This document shows positions 1 to 11,790 of a stretch of 64,000 bases of DNA, piece after piece. Below the pieces are notes generated by a model. That model searched no databases. It had not been told where the DNA came from and worked only from the letters and a program-made list of their open reading frames with translations. The position numbers and the translations under genes are program-made. How positions within the stretch are numbered: the first letter of the stretch is position 1; every line of letters begins with the position of its first letter. Source of the DNA: Linnemannia hyalina (lineage: Eukaryota; Mortierellomycota; Mortierellomycetes; Mortierellales; Mortierellaceae); NCBI GenBank assembly GCA_019671135.1, contig JAHRHY010000001.1:3534001-3598000 (forward strand), read 5' to 3'.

Positions 1-1186
1 TCGTGCAACCTTGGCTTTTTGGAAGCCTTTGAGAGCGAACTTCAAATGGATCTTGCATCTGGTGCTCGGTCAGGATTTCCCAAGGGCGACAAGTTGTGCT
101 TCCTCCGGGTTCTCGGCCAGATTTACTCGACATCGGATTTCCAGCATCAGGTCATCACCCCTGCCCAGTTCTTGATGAGCCAGTACCTCGGACAGTGCCA
201 GGTCGGATCGGTCAAGGATATTGCCTCGGGACTGATGCTCTGCAACCTGTTTTTGGACTACCAGACTCTTTCGAAGCGTGTTGTACCTGAGGCCATCAAC
301 TTTTTGAGCTCATCCTTGGTCTACCTGGCCCCCAAGGGTACCTTCAGCGAGGATGTGGATGAGCTCCCCGGTTCGTTCCCTATTCAGGATGTCAACATTG
401 CTGCTATTCAGATGACCACCAAGGGTTTGAAATCCGTAGAAGTCGAGCGTCTTTCGATCAACATGTTCAAGCTCAAGGACACTGCCCTCGAGAAGAACAC
501 CTACAGGTAAGTCCTTCGTCCTCCTGACGGGGCATATGAATTTTTTATTCTTTTGCTTGACGTGTTGCGCGGTTTTTGCTAACAAGGATATATATATATA
601 TTTTTAATATGAATATCGTCCAATTTTTAGGGTAGCGGCAATGTCAGCAGCAGCAGATATCCTCCACAAGTACGCCATCCTTTACGCATCCACAACAGCA
701 TTCTCAGAAATTTTCCAAGGCCCCCTTGGACTCCTCGAGAGGCTCTCAACTGTCCCCGAATTCTCCCCCAGCCTCAAGTCCCAACTCGTCAAGACCCAAG
801 ACCGGATCCAAAAACTCCAAGGATTCTCCACAGACAGTCGTACACCCTTGCAACTGCAAGCCCACAAACCCGTGCCCATCGCGTCCTATGTGCCCAAGTT
901 CGAGGAGGGTTACTCGTTGGACAAGCATTACGACCCGGATGTGGAGCGTTCTCAGGCTCACAAGCTAGAGGTCCAGTACAAGAAGGAGAAGAAGGGCGCC
1001 ATTCGCGAGTTGAGAAAGGATGCACAGTTTGTTGCACGCGAGAAGCTGCGTGTCCAGCGCGAGAAGGATACAGAGTACAATGCAAAGATCAAGGGTATCA
1101 TGTCGGGACTCGAGGCCGATCAGGGCGAGAAGAATGCAGAGACCAGGATGAAGCAGGCCAAGAAGAACAAGGGCAAGCGGAACTAA
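1..1186 (+). CDS. NOP14: Nucleolar protein 14 (NOP14), C-terminal part, 5' truncated
   Basis: NOP14 is a subunit of the U3 snoRNP/small-subunit processome and is needed for 18S rRNA maturation in the nucleolus. The window starts inside the gene, open in frame 1 from base 1. Exons are <1..506 and 631..1186, with a 124-base GT-AG intron that splits an Arg codon. About 350 residues are present. The helical middle contains the motif LFLDYQTLSKRVVPEAINFL. The C-terminus has the family signature YKKEKKGAIRELRKDAQFVA followed by a Lys-rich tail ending KKNKGKRN, which I recognise as the NOP14 C-terminal region. The stop is TAA at 1184-1186. The N-terminal part of the protein lies outside the window. 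The identification rests on the C-terminal signature and the domain order. Confidence 0.88.
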
Positions 1187-1685
1187 GTCCTTTTTTTTTT
1201 TTTTCTTCTTTCTTTTCGTCTGTTCGTATTTGTTTTCTATCTTTTTTTTTGCATTTTTCATTTTTCTCTTTCTTTCTCTACCATTACCATCTCACACTTG
1301 TTCACTAGACCACCCACAAATAAACACCCCCAATGCATATTATCATCATCATCATCATCATCATCATCCTCGTTGTCATGGTCGGAATAGTCCCTTGGCT
1401 TGTAGAGTTTTTTAAGTTTTGATTTATTCGGCAATGATGCGCCGTATGTACAATGAGCAACAGGGAGAGAAATGGAGCAGAGGAAGACTGGATTTCTTTA
1501 CAAGTACAAAGTAGAGCCCCAAAGGGCAGGAAGGATTAAGGGAAGTATGGTACAAGGGATGCAAAAGAATCTCCCCAAAAGGTAAATTCGCTATTGGAGA
1601 GGAGGGAGAGAGAGAGAGAGAGAAAAAGAGAAAAATGAAGCAAAAGACAGATATGAAAAGTAAAAAAAGGAAAAAAGAGAGAGAT
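1187..1685. other. Convergent 3' intergenic region with a (TCA)n microsatellite
   Basis: This region lies between the NOP14 stop and the stop of the opposing CRAL-TRIO gene, so it should hold both 3' UTRs. It has a T-run and T-rich stretch just after NOP14, a (TCA)9-type repeat at about 1342-1368, and a GA-repeat with A-rich sequence at about 1600-1680. I see no coding potential. Confidence 0.6.
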
Positions 1686-4087
1686 TTAAAGCAAGAGGGA
1701 ATCATCGCCTTCGCCAACAACAGTAAGCACCTTGACTGCCGTTGCAGCAATGAGCTGCCAGACCTCGCCCCGGAGCATGATGAGAGCCATGATCCAGTAC
1801 AAAAGCGTCTTCACATCCGTCCGGCGCATCTTGTCCGCACAAGCCTTGACAGCCTTGGCCGCCTTCTGGCGCATCCCCTGCTGCTTGGCCGCGATCTTCA
1901 TAAAGATCGAGTTGGGGCGAAGGATCAGACGGTAGAAGACTCCTCCTCGACCGTTGTTGTTGTTGCCGTTGCCGAGGATGTTCTTGGTGGGGTCGATATG
2001 GGTGTTGCGTGCGATGGTGGTGCGATCCTTGCGCGAGAGTGGGTACTGAACCGGCAAGTCTGACTGGATTGAGGGTGTGATCATGAATGAAGGGATGTGG
2101 GCGGTCGATTTAGAGTGCTTCAACAATGGTGCTTTCATAGGAGTTGACTTGCCGTAATGATGGTGATCATGGTTGTTGGTAGGAGTGTTGTTGTTGTTGT
2201 TCAAGTCGATGAAGGGGATAGAGTTGGAGCGGGTTCTGAGGAGGGCAGGGCGCAAACTCAAGTTGCCACTGTTGCTGTGGTTTGTTGAGTGGGCGTGGCC
2301 GCCATGAGGAGGGGCCATGGGCATCATGGGTGTCATTGACAAGAAGTTGAGGCCGTCGTGGGGACGCAATTTAGGGCTGTGCATGGGTGTTGACGAGCTG
2401 GCGTCGTAATAGATCGAGTCGCAAGAGTTGACACGGCTGAGGGACATGGTGGGCGTTCCTGGCTGCAGGCTTGACATGGGGTAGCCAAAGTAGTGGAAGG
2501 CCTCGCATTGCTCCGAGTCGTTCTCGTGCGCATCCAGTCCGCCAAAATCTAAAAGTAGAGAGAAGTATGCAAATGAAGAGAGACGATGGTCAGATATTGG
2601 CCAGTAATGAGGTCATGTAATAGGACATTGTCGTTGCTGTATCCTGTGACGCTGTGAATAGGCCATTCGGCTGCTTTGCATTCATGTGTTTGAGTTTAGG
2701 CCAATGGGTCGACAACATGATCAATACATCTCTCGTCTTGTCGTGTTTTTTTGTACAAATAACGAGGAACGTACCAGTGGAGAGATCTTCGCGATCAAAG
2801 TGCTCCCAAAGCTCATCGGTCGATGAAGGGAACGAAACACGCGCACGGGCTGACTCTGGAAGGGCACGCTTCAGCATCTGCCAGATGCCGCCAAAGACCC
2901 AGCTGTAGTTCAGGACGTATACTAAAATGGCCATGGTCACATGGTCACAAGAGCAAAGCAGAAAGAATGAGATCAGATCAGTTCCAGTTCATCTATTGTG
3001 CGACCCTGCACGTCGTCATACATTGTTGATTCACGGCTAGTAATAGAGTAGAGTCAAAGGGTGTAAACAAAAGCCCCACAATCCTCTCTCTCATTCATGG
3101 GTGAATTCAACCCGGTGGGTCGACCGAAAAATAAACAACGTAAAAAAAGGGGGGGGGGGGGTGGTCGTTGGAAGACTTTTTCTTTTTTTTTTCGTTCGTT
3201 CAGTCGTTGTTCTTTTTGTGGCCGGCTAGCCACATCGATTAATACACACCACCATGCGTGTTGCGTTGAAATCCGAGAGAGTGTGGGGTGATGTATATGC
3301 ATGCCGGTTATTTTTGCATGCATAAATGTCCGTCTGTCTTTACATCCCTTGCTTCTCCAATTGCTTTTAAAAAAAGTAAGGTCGGCTCGATATTCCAGAA
3401 TGACGATGATGAATGAATACGAAAAAAAGGAAAAAAGTTTCGTTTCATACCTTGGGCAAGACAGCTAGGGTAGCGATGCTTGAGAAGGTCGATGGTGTAC
3501 GTGATCAATTGGTGGTCGAGGTCAGAGACAGATGCTCCCTGGAGATCGAGGATGAGTGACGCCTGGAGCGAGTGCTCCTCAAGTGGTTGGCGACGGGAAG
3601 ATTCCCAGAGCAGCTTGCGGGTGCACTCCAACACAAAAATGATGTATCGTTTGTAATCCAAGAATCGATCCTCCTCTTCTTCACCATCATCCTCTTGTTG
3701 AGATTGTTGTGGAGCAGAAATGTATTGACCCAGGCGGATGACGATGAGCGGGTGTCCGTATCGGTCCTGTCCTCGGAGGTGGACGAGGTTGTTGGTCCAG
3801 AGCGGGTTCTTTTGGAGGTCTCGTGGGGTGATGCGATCACAGCCCATAGCTAACCTCCAGGCGACGTTGGCCTCGACGATGTTATAGGCCTCAGGGAGGA
3901 CGTAGTTTGCCTTTTTGAGGAAGCGGAAGAGGGTGATACGGTCGTTGAGGTAAGAGGTGGCGACGTCGTGGTGTTGGTGTGAAGGAGGGTATTGCTGTTG
4001 GACGAGGTGTTGGAGTTCGGTGACCTGTTGGATGTGGTCCTGGTACAGTTCCAAAAGTCCGTTTGTGGATCTCTCAGCAGCGTTCAT
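1686..4087 (-). CDS. CRAL-TRIO (SEC14-like) domain protein
   Basis: The exons, in transcription order, are complement 3451..4087, 2775..2921 and 1686..2548. All junctions are GT-AG and the frame closes at 548 residues. The start is the ATG at 4087, the first one after a pyrimidine-rich leader. An N-terminal CRAL-TRIO-N helical segment (about residues 48-85, FRFLKKANYVLPEAYNIVEA) is followed by the lipid-binding lobe (about 100-262). That lobe includes ILDLQGASVSDLDHQLITYT and, across the first splice junction, VLNYSWVFGGIWQMLKRALP, the typical SEC14 groove and gate region. The C-terminal half is Ser/Asn/His-rich and low-complexity, and ends in a hydrophobic stretch near WIMALIMLRGEVWQLIAATA that may contact membrane. 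SEC14 proteins move or present phosphatidylinositol and related lipids at membranes. The ligand of this member cannot be read from the sequence. Confidence 0.88.
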
Positions 4088-4467
4088 AATGAGAAGTGAG
4101 AAAGTATGTAGATGGAATGAGCGAAAGGGAGAGAGAGAGAGTGAGAAAGGAGAGAAGGAGGGGAAAAAAAGAGAGGAGGCGTGTTGTGGAGATGGATGAG
4201 AGTGGAGAGGGGAGGTGGAGTGGAGTGAGTCGGGGTTAGAGTGAGAAGGAAGAAGAGTTAAGGGTTGGGTAAGAGAGAAGAGAGAAAAGAAGAGAGAAAA
4301 GAAGAGAGAAGAGAGAAGAGAAGGAGCCGAGAGGGGAAGAGGAAGAAGGGTACAAAGAAAAAACAAAATACACAGAGGGGGAATTGAGAGGAGGAGAAGG
4401 GAAGGGGAGAAAGAAGGAAGGAAGGAGGGGGCAATGGTCTCTGGCTGTTTGTTTGTTTGTTGTTTGA

Positions 4468-4504
<37 letters not shown>

Positions 4505-5847
4505 GGAGAGAGGCACAACAAGAACACGGATATAAAATGTATTGTACTCCCTGGCTCTGGCTGGTGGAGGAGGTGGACCGATCAATTTCACATGTGAAGG
4601 CTAAACAAATAGCACATACTCTACCCCCCCTACGCACTTCATACCCACGCTACTCTCCAAAAGAAAAACTTTCTTTGCTGCTCGCTCCACTCTCCATTTC
4701 CCCTTTTTTTTTAATGATTCCTTCGCCCGACTTCTTACTCTTGCACGTTCAATTCCCCTTGCGCGTGGGATTCTTCATTCTTTCTTAGTTCCGTAGGCAA
4801 TTTCACTTTTAATAATGTCATTGAATATATGAAGAGACTGTGCTGCGAATGCCATCGTCTGCTTTAGCCATTCAGCCGCATCGCATACCAGTGACAGAAA
4901 GAGAGAGAGAGAGAGAGAGAGTGAGAGAGAGTGAGAGAGGCAGGTTGCAGTGACAAGACGAGGACCCGGACCTGAATACAAAGACAAAGAGCAATGACAA
5001 ACACAGATGCCCGCTACTTCTTTTTGTGGCCAAACAGGTGTTCAGGACCACGTTCCTTGGAACTTGTGCATGCATCTTTTTTTTTCTTTTCTTGACACTT
5101 GAGAGCAACGCCTTTGTGCAATAGTCATGTGACTTTCAACAAAGCCACATATATCATCAAGAGAAGGGTATGCACTGTTTGTCTCATTTCTGAGACAGCA
5201 GAACAGACCGTTTTTGACCCTTCTGCCGGTACGGAACACAAGCAGAAGGGGAACAGAGACCTGCAGGGCTGCAAGGTTCAAGAAACTTGTTCAGGAACAG
5301 GTTCCACGGCGTCCACTTGATCAATCGATCAACCCTTCCCCGCAATTGAATTTTTAATTTGTGATCATCACTGACTGCAAACACTGCTGTGCCTATGTAA
5401 CGTCAGGAAGGGCTTTTCGTAGAAAGGGCTAAGGGCTAATTCTCATAGATCACAGGCCATAGTATATCACTTCCACGTTTCTTTGTTTCTTGCACTGTAC
5501 GTGGAATTGCTCATAATTCGTACGGGTGTTCCTTTCCTCCGCTCGCTTCATCATCGTCCTCCGTCCTTACTTCCGGAGACTGATAGGATGGGCGATTGAA
5601 AAATTCGTTGTCCCCAACTCCAACTCCGCTCTTCTCCCAATCCATTCAGCAGCATCCGCTATTTCTTTTTTTCTGCTTCCATTGCCTTTCAGCCTTTTGT
5701 CTCCTATTCAACTCCGATCTCACCCCCACCATCTCTCCTCTCTCTTTTCTCGCCTTATAAGCTGCTCTCTTGCCCTTTTTTTTTTTCTTCTTTCTTTTCT
5801 TCTTCTTCATCCCACCCCTCCCCTCTCTCCCCTCCCCAACACTCAAC
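4088..5847. other. Divergent intergenic/promoter region with long purine (GA) tracts
   Basis: This region separates the CRAL-TRIO gene (-) from the NDUFA4-like gene (+). From 4110 to 4515 it is almost pure purine on the + strand (pyrimidine in the CRAL-TRIO leader), with a (GA)n block at about 4468-4510. A second (GA)n block lies at about 4898-4938. C/T-rich sequence also precedes the NDUFA4-like start at 5690-5840. The middle (4940-5500) has no gene I can support. Confidence 0.6.
4110..4515. repeat. Low-complexity GA/CT purine tract in the CRAL-TRIO leader
   Basis: Roughly 400 bases of nearly uninterrupted purines on the + strand, built from GA, GGA and GAA units and ending in a perfect GA dinucleotide run. 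On the coding strand this is a C/T-rich leader, a common fungal promoter/5' UTR feature. It produces long open frames without stops that are not genes. Confidence 0.75.
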
Positions 5848-6074
5848 ATGTCCACTGCTGCTGCTACTGCTGCCAAGAAGGCACCCACTCTCTTCCAGAC
5901 CTGGTTCCGTGTCGAGGTCATCCCCATCTACGCCGTTCTCGGTGTTGCTTGCGGTGGTGCCGGTAAGTCACTTTCCCCTCCTCTCCTTCTCTTCTTTCTC
6001 TCTCCTTCTTACTCTTATCAGCCTCTCAAACATAGCAGGATCGGAAGCTTTTTGTACATTCAGGAACAACAATG

Positions 6075-6125
<51 letters not shown>

Positions 6126-6673
6126 GAAAGAGAAACAAAGGCGAGGGGTATCAGATCAAAAGAAATGCGACGAGCAAGTCTGTGCCCTTTCCTACCAACA
6201 ACTGCAGTGCACTGTCATACCCTTCGACACACAGACTGCAAAAAAAAGAGGCCAAGCAACCTACCCTCGTTCCTGAATTTTCCATTCCTTCATGATAATC
6301 GAATGGACAAGCTCAACAAACAAACAAAAAATGACGGCAAGGGGTGAATTCGGATGGACGAAAATATTTTCTTGCAGCGGTCTATTTTCGGGTTAGCTTT
6401 CCTCTACCCAACAGCACCTTTCCGACCACCCTTCCCTTCATTGTAACCAACAGAACATGCATTCCTAACCCCCTTTTTCTCCCTTTCTCTCTGTCTTTAT
6501 ATCTATCCATAGGTTGGTACGTTTCTCGTCTTGCCCGTGGTCCCGATGTCACCTGGGACCGCAAGAACAACCCCCACCCTTGGTTGAACGTTGACCAGGA
6601 GACCCAGCTCAAGTTGATGACCGTCAAGGATGGCCAGAACTTCACCAAGACCTACTCCCGCGACCGCCTGTAA
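5848..6673 (+). CDS. NDUFA4/MLRQ (B12D-type) mitochondrial respiratory subunit
   Basis: Two exons, 5848..5962 and 6513..6673, are joined by a 550-base GT-AG intron and give 91 residues. A short N-terminus (TLFQTWFRVEV) is followed by one membrane helix (about residues 24-44, IPIYAVLGVACGGAGWYVSR). Then comes the signature GPDVTWDRKNNPHPW, which matches the NDUFA4/MLRQ family motif. These small single-span proteins sit in the inner mitochondrial membrane. They were first assigned to complex I and later to complex IV. The start is the first ATG after a C/T-rich leader. The intron is long for this window and contains an (AAC)n microsatellite. Family assignment is strong; which complex it joins in this fungus is not visible. 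Confidence 0.87.
6067..6125 (+). repeat. (AAC)n microsatellite in the NDUFA4-like intron
   Basis: About 19 near-perfect ACA/AAC triplets lie inside the only intron. They create an artificial poly-Asn/poly-Thr open frame and are not coding in the spliced product. Confidence 0.9.
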
Positions 6674-8374
6674 ATTCTTGGTTCTCTGAACCGAGTTTGG
6701 CACAGCTGACGCCATTCAAGTAGACGGACGAAGACGACGACGATATAAACCAAAAAACCAAGTAATCGAGATTCAGGCATACACCCTGCACCGCAAGAAG
6801 CCGAGGAGGAGTGAAAGGAATCCGCTGCCCAAGAAACCGTTCTGAAGGAGGAGGTATTAAGGAAAGAGCTTTCTGAAGAAGAGTCAACACACACAAGGAG
6901 GAGGTTCTGGGATCAACAACATCATTGCGACCTTGATCAAGCCGAAGTGACGAACAGGATGGCTGCCTCGCTCTTCTTCTACTCCTTATCCTTTTCTTCC
7001 TTTCTTTTTCTACAGACCTTTTTTTTGTTGTTCGCGGACATCATTCACCCTTTCTCAGTTTTTTTTTCTTTGCTGCCTCAACTCTCACCCAAAAACAAGC
7101 AACCCCATCATTTCATTACGAATTTAGACAAAAGCCAGTTGTATTTCTATTGCCGGTCCATTATTAAAAACGCTACCCTGCAGGAAGCAAAAACCAAAAA
7201 AAACAACCCCCCCTCAACTCCTTTACTCATGTTAGTTGTTGATGCTGCATTGTCTCATGTCAATCAAATCCACATCGGAACCAAAAAAAAGCAATATGTA
7301 TGTGTGTGTGTGATAGAGAGAAGCACAGGGCTCAATGGATCGAGTCGCTGCAGTTCTTGCAACCTCAATGACGATTATGAGAGAGAGAAACAACAGGGTC
7401 CTGCAAGCGCGGGGGGATATGTCCTGTTGGGTCTTGAAAAGTAAGACAGTCGAGAAGTGTGTTCGAACCACGGAGAGATGATGATGAACAAGATCGATCA
7501 ACCCGAGATGAAAGAGGAGATGAGAGCAATAACTATATTATTCGCGCAATAACGGCATATGCTTGGGACTTTGCCTTGAATGAAAAGCGAGTGTACTAGT
7601 GCTATACCTGTGCCTGTTCCTGTTCCTGAACGATGATGCTGGAGATGATAAAGATAACCTTGCCTGATGAAGCAGAGGAGAGTAGGCTATGCGGTCATCG
7701 TAGGTTTATTAGTTTCTCCCTTCCCCCCGAAAAGCATGCACTGAAGGCTATTTATCTCTTGGTAACATCGTAACTTTGTAGAGGATGAAGAAGGATGAAG
7801 AAGCGATAAAAAATAACAACCGTGTCGAGCAATTGAGATAAGAGAGAGAGAGGGAGAGAGAGAGAGGGAGAGAGCAAACTTTCAACAGCAAAGTATGACA
7901 GCGTGTGTGTGTGAAAGGAATAGAAGAGAAGGTATGACAAGGGTATCCTTGTCTCTAATGTTCGTTCCACCCTAGCGTTCTTTTCCTTCGAAGAGAGGGA
8001 CCTGAGCAGAGGCGTTATCTTTTGGTGGATTCTGTTCAAGCAAGTAAACTTTCTTGGATCATGGGCATGCAAAGGAAGGGGGTTTTTATCAAGGACTGCA
8101 TGATTTTCACTTTGCACCTCGAAAAACGACGTCACTCTAATTGTTGAAAAGTGCTGCATTGACACAGTCGCCTCGCTCCCCATTCTCCTTCTTCTTCACA
8201 TCACCCTTTTTCGCCTCTCTTCTGTCTTCTTTTCTTTTTCCTTTTTCCTTTCCGTACTCAACCCTATCACTTTCTGCACACTCAGACAACACGTGCTGTA
8301 CTTGACTTGACTTGCCTTGTCGATTCATTACACTCTCCCCATTCGCTCTTAATTCACACACACACACACACACA
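6674..8374. other. Intergenic region upstream of the trehalose synthase gene
   Basis: About 1.7 kb. It has T-rich and A-rich runs at 6960-7220, a (GA)n block at about 7838-7875, and a C/T-rich leader from 8170. A (CA)n repeat at about 8355-8374 directly abuts the trehalose synthase start codon. No open frame here has convincing codon use or homology. Confidence 0.55.
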
Positions 8375-11300
8375 ATGTCCTTGCTCCAGACAACACTACC
8401 CGGCGAAAAGACAAAGGACAACCTGCGTCTGCTCGTCGTCTCGAACCGTCTTCCGGTCACCATCACCAAGGATGCCTCGGGAATCTACCAGTACAAGATG
8501 TCGTCCGGAGGACTCGTCTCTGCTCTCTCTGGTCTCAAGCGCATGATGAAGTTCACATGGATCGGGTGGCCCGGTCTCGATATCCCCGTCGAGGATCGCG
8601 CCCTTGTCCAGAAGGAGCTGCTCGAAAAACACTCTTGTCTGCCCGTCTTTATCGACGACGAGATTGCCGACATGCACTACAACGGATTCTCCAACAGGTA
8701 TGGATAGGACTGGAGAATGAAAAGAAAGTGGGCACAGGTCAAAAGAGTTTGATCAATGGTCGATCTGTGGGACGAATGTTATATATCCCTTATTCACGTT
8801 CATGATAATGATAAGCGAGCACACAAACAAACACAACGGAGGCATCGGACCAATATTAATGTTCTCATTCTCTTCTGAATTCCCCGGATGACGATAAAAA
8901 ATGATACGCGTGTGTGAATTCCTTTTGTTGTCTCCTTTTATAGCATTCTCTGGCCTTTGTTCCATTACCACCCTGGTGAGATCTCATTCAATGAGGAAGA
9001 TTGGGGCGCATACCAGCAGGCCAACAGCCTGTTTGCCAAGGCCATCACAGAGATTGTACGCGACGGCGATCTGGTCTGGGTGCAGGATTACCATCTGATG
9101 CTTCTCCCCAGGTTGCTACGTGAGGAGGTCAAGAACCAGCGTACGGCGAATGAGCCTGTCAAAAACATCAAGATTGGCTTCTTCTTGCACACCCCCTTCC
9201 CCAGTAGCGAAGTCTACAGGTAATGGTTTTAATCAATCGATGCAGCACACTCACAGGGTGAGCAAGGACCCATGTTCATGTCCCTTTATCGTTATCTTTC
9301 ATGCGCGCAAGAGCCATCTAAATCACCATCATCATGACGTCAATCAATTAACCTCTGCGCCTTTTTTTTGTCCTTCGTCTTGCAACTTTGCCGCTGCTGT
9401 TGCTTCTACCTGTTGCTGCTATTGAAAATAACGATAACAAACCATCTTCTGAATCGGCAATGACGCGACAGAATCCTGCCTGTCCGCAAAGAAATCCTTC
9501 TCGGCGTACTGAACTCTGATCTGATTGGATTCCACACCTACGATTATGCACGCCACTTCCTCTCCTCCTGTACTCGCATCCTCGGTCTCTCAACCATGCC
9601 CAACGGTGTTGATTACGAGGGCCGCTATGCCCACGTCGGAACTTTCCCCATCGGCATCGACCCTGAAAAGTTTGCCGAGGGTCTGAAGGAACCATCCGTC
9701 ATCAACCGCATCCAGTCCCTGCGCGAAAAGTTCAAGGGTGTTAAGCTGATTGTTGGTGTCGACCGTCTGGACTACATCAAAGGAGTTCCCCAAAAGTTAC
9801 ACGCCCTCGAAGTCTTCCTGTCAGAGCACCCAGAGTGGATCGGTAAGGTGGTCTTGGTACAGGTTGCAGTCCCGTCCCGTCAGGATGTCGAGGAGTACCA
9901 GAACTTGCGTGCTGTCGTCAACGAGTTGGTCGGTCGCATTAATGGAATGTACGGAACGATCGAATTCCAGCCTATCCACTTCTTGCACAAGTCTGTCAAC
10001 TTTGAAGAGTTGGTCGCCCTCTACGCCGTCTCGGATGTCTGTTTGATCTCGAGTACCCGTGATGGAATGAACCTTGTCAGTTACGAGTACATTTGCTGCC
10101 AGCAGGAAAACCACGGTGTCATGATCCTCTCCGAGTTTGCCGGTGCTGCCCAGAGTTTGAACGGTAAGACAGACAAAAATTGGTATTTGTCTGTCAGTGT
10201 TTATACATACAAGCATTTCAATTGACACTGACTTTGTTCGTGGTCTTTATTCTTATTAGGTTCCATTATTGTGAACCCATGGAACACCGGCGAGCTGGCT
10301 GATGCTATCTACGAGGCTGTGACGATGCCTGATGAGACAAAGAAGAGCAACCATCAGAAGCTCTTCCGTTATGTCAACAAGTACACTGCAGCTTACTGGG
10401 GTGTCAGCTTTGTTGACGAGCTGAGGAGAGTCTCGGAGGAGTTTGATCACCGCATGGCCCTTCCCAAGCTGACCATGGGACATGTCCTTGAGGCCCACAA
10501 CCATTCTACCAAGAACAAGGTTGTCTTTTTCGATTACGATGGAACCTTGACCGCCACCCACAAGTTGCCCGAGTTTGGTGAGTTTCATGTACATTGTGTA
10601 TCGCTGTTCACTTTACTATTTTATCAATGATGCCCAGCAATGGATGCTAATTGTCACCGCAATGCACTCTTTTTTTCATAGCCAACCCTGCAAGCCATAT
10701 CATCCACAACTTGCAGGCACTCGCTGCTCAGCCCAACACCTATGTCTATATTCTTTCCGGCCGTGACAGAAAGCATCTTGACGCATGGTTCGGTGAATGC
10801 GGCGTTGGACTTTCGGCCGAGCACGGATGTTTCTTCAAGCACCCCCCAGGAGTGGCCAATGCAATGAAGCAGATCCGATCGGAGATGCCTAGCTCAGATG
10901 CGCTCGAGCCAGCCAAGTTAGTCAAGGACGCGGGCAATGGTTGGTTCCGTTCGGTCGATCAGGTGGATGCCAGCTGGCGTGAGACGATTCGCCCCTTGTT
11001 CAAGCATTACACTGAGCGGACACCCGGCAGTTTCATTGAGGAGAAGGAAATCAACATGACATGGCACTACCGCGAGGCCGATCCCGAGTTTGGCACCTGG
11101 CAGGCGACAGAGTTGCAGGTCAACCTGGAGAAGCTTCTGGCACACATGGCGCTGTCGATTATCCTCGGCAACAAGACATTGGAGTTGCGTCCTAGCAGCA
11201 TTGATAAGTCGACGAGTGTGAAGGCGATCTTGAAGGACATCCAGGTGGATGTTGGCCCGGTCGACTTTATTCTGTGTGTGGGTGACGGAAAGACGGACGA

Positions 11301-11457
11301 GGCTGTGTTTTCGTGCCTGGGCAATGAGAGCATTGTGGGCCCAGACATTGAGGATGTGATCACCTGTACGGTCGGACAGAAGCAGACAGAGGCCAAATAT
11401 TACCTTGCAGATGTGCCAGAAGTCGAGTCGTTGTTGGAGGACATGGCCAGGAACTAA
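8375..11457 (+). CDS. Bifunctional trehalose-6-phosphate synthase/phosphatase (GT20 + HAD)
   Basis: Five exons (8375..8697, 8944..9219, 9472..10163, 10260..10577, 10682..11457) give 794 residues. The N-terminal GT20 domain (about 15-480) makes trehalose 6-phosphate from UDP-glucose and glucose 6-phosphate. Visible motifs are LVVSNRLPV with Arg25, the donor-site segment VGVDRLDYIKG (Arg and Lys equivalent to OtsA R262/K267), and RDGMNLVSYEY with the catalytic-loop Asp. The C-terminal HAD domain begins with VVFFDYDGTLT (D522, D524) and continues with CVGDGKTDEAVF, so it should remove the phosphate to give trehalose. Both active sites look intact, unlike plant class II or yeast regulatory subunits, where one half is degenerate. 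A (CA)n repeat ends directly at the start codon. Trehalose is a fungal stress protectant and carbon store. Confidence 0.93.
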
Positions 11458-11790
11458 AAGAGATCTTGGTCCATCCTGTTAAGAGAAGGAGTCATGAAGA
11501 GAAAAGAGGCAAGGCGTGGACTTCTTTTGCTCAGCCGACACAGACAGACAGACAGACAGACACAGCACACAAAAGTAAAAGATAAAAATCATTGCATGCA
11601 TGGCACTCATATTCACACACATATTGCACACAGGCACAAACAACCTCACGCCTCAAAGATCTAATTTTTTTTCCCTCACGTCATTCTCACCTCTTGATAT
11701 TTTGACTCGATTTTTGTATTTTTCCCTTTTTTTTCTTTTCTTATCCACAACCACACCTTCACTACACCACCACTACTACAACAACCAACC
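11458..11790. other. Short intergenic region between trehalose synthase and MMS2
   Basis: It contains a (CAGA)n repeat at about 11539-11564 and a T/C-rich leader before the MMS2 start at 11791. The two genes are tandem and only 333 bases apart. No other gene is seen. Confidence 0.6.

Noticed and set aside
1341..1368. (TCA)n repeat as a possible CRISPR or regulatory array
   Set aside because: It is a plain trinucleotide microsatellite in a fungal 3' UTR, with no spacer structure. No CRISPR array is present anywhere in the window.
4236..4637. Ser/Leu-rich minus-strand frames upstream of the CRAL-TRIO start
   Set aside because: They are translations of the C/T-rich leader. Composition alone keeps them open, and the real start at 4087 gives the conserved domain.
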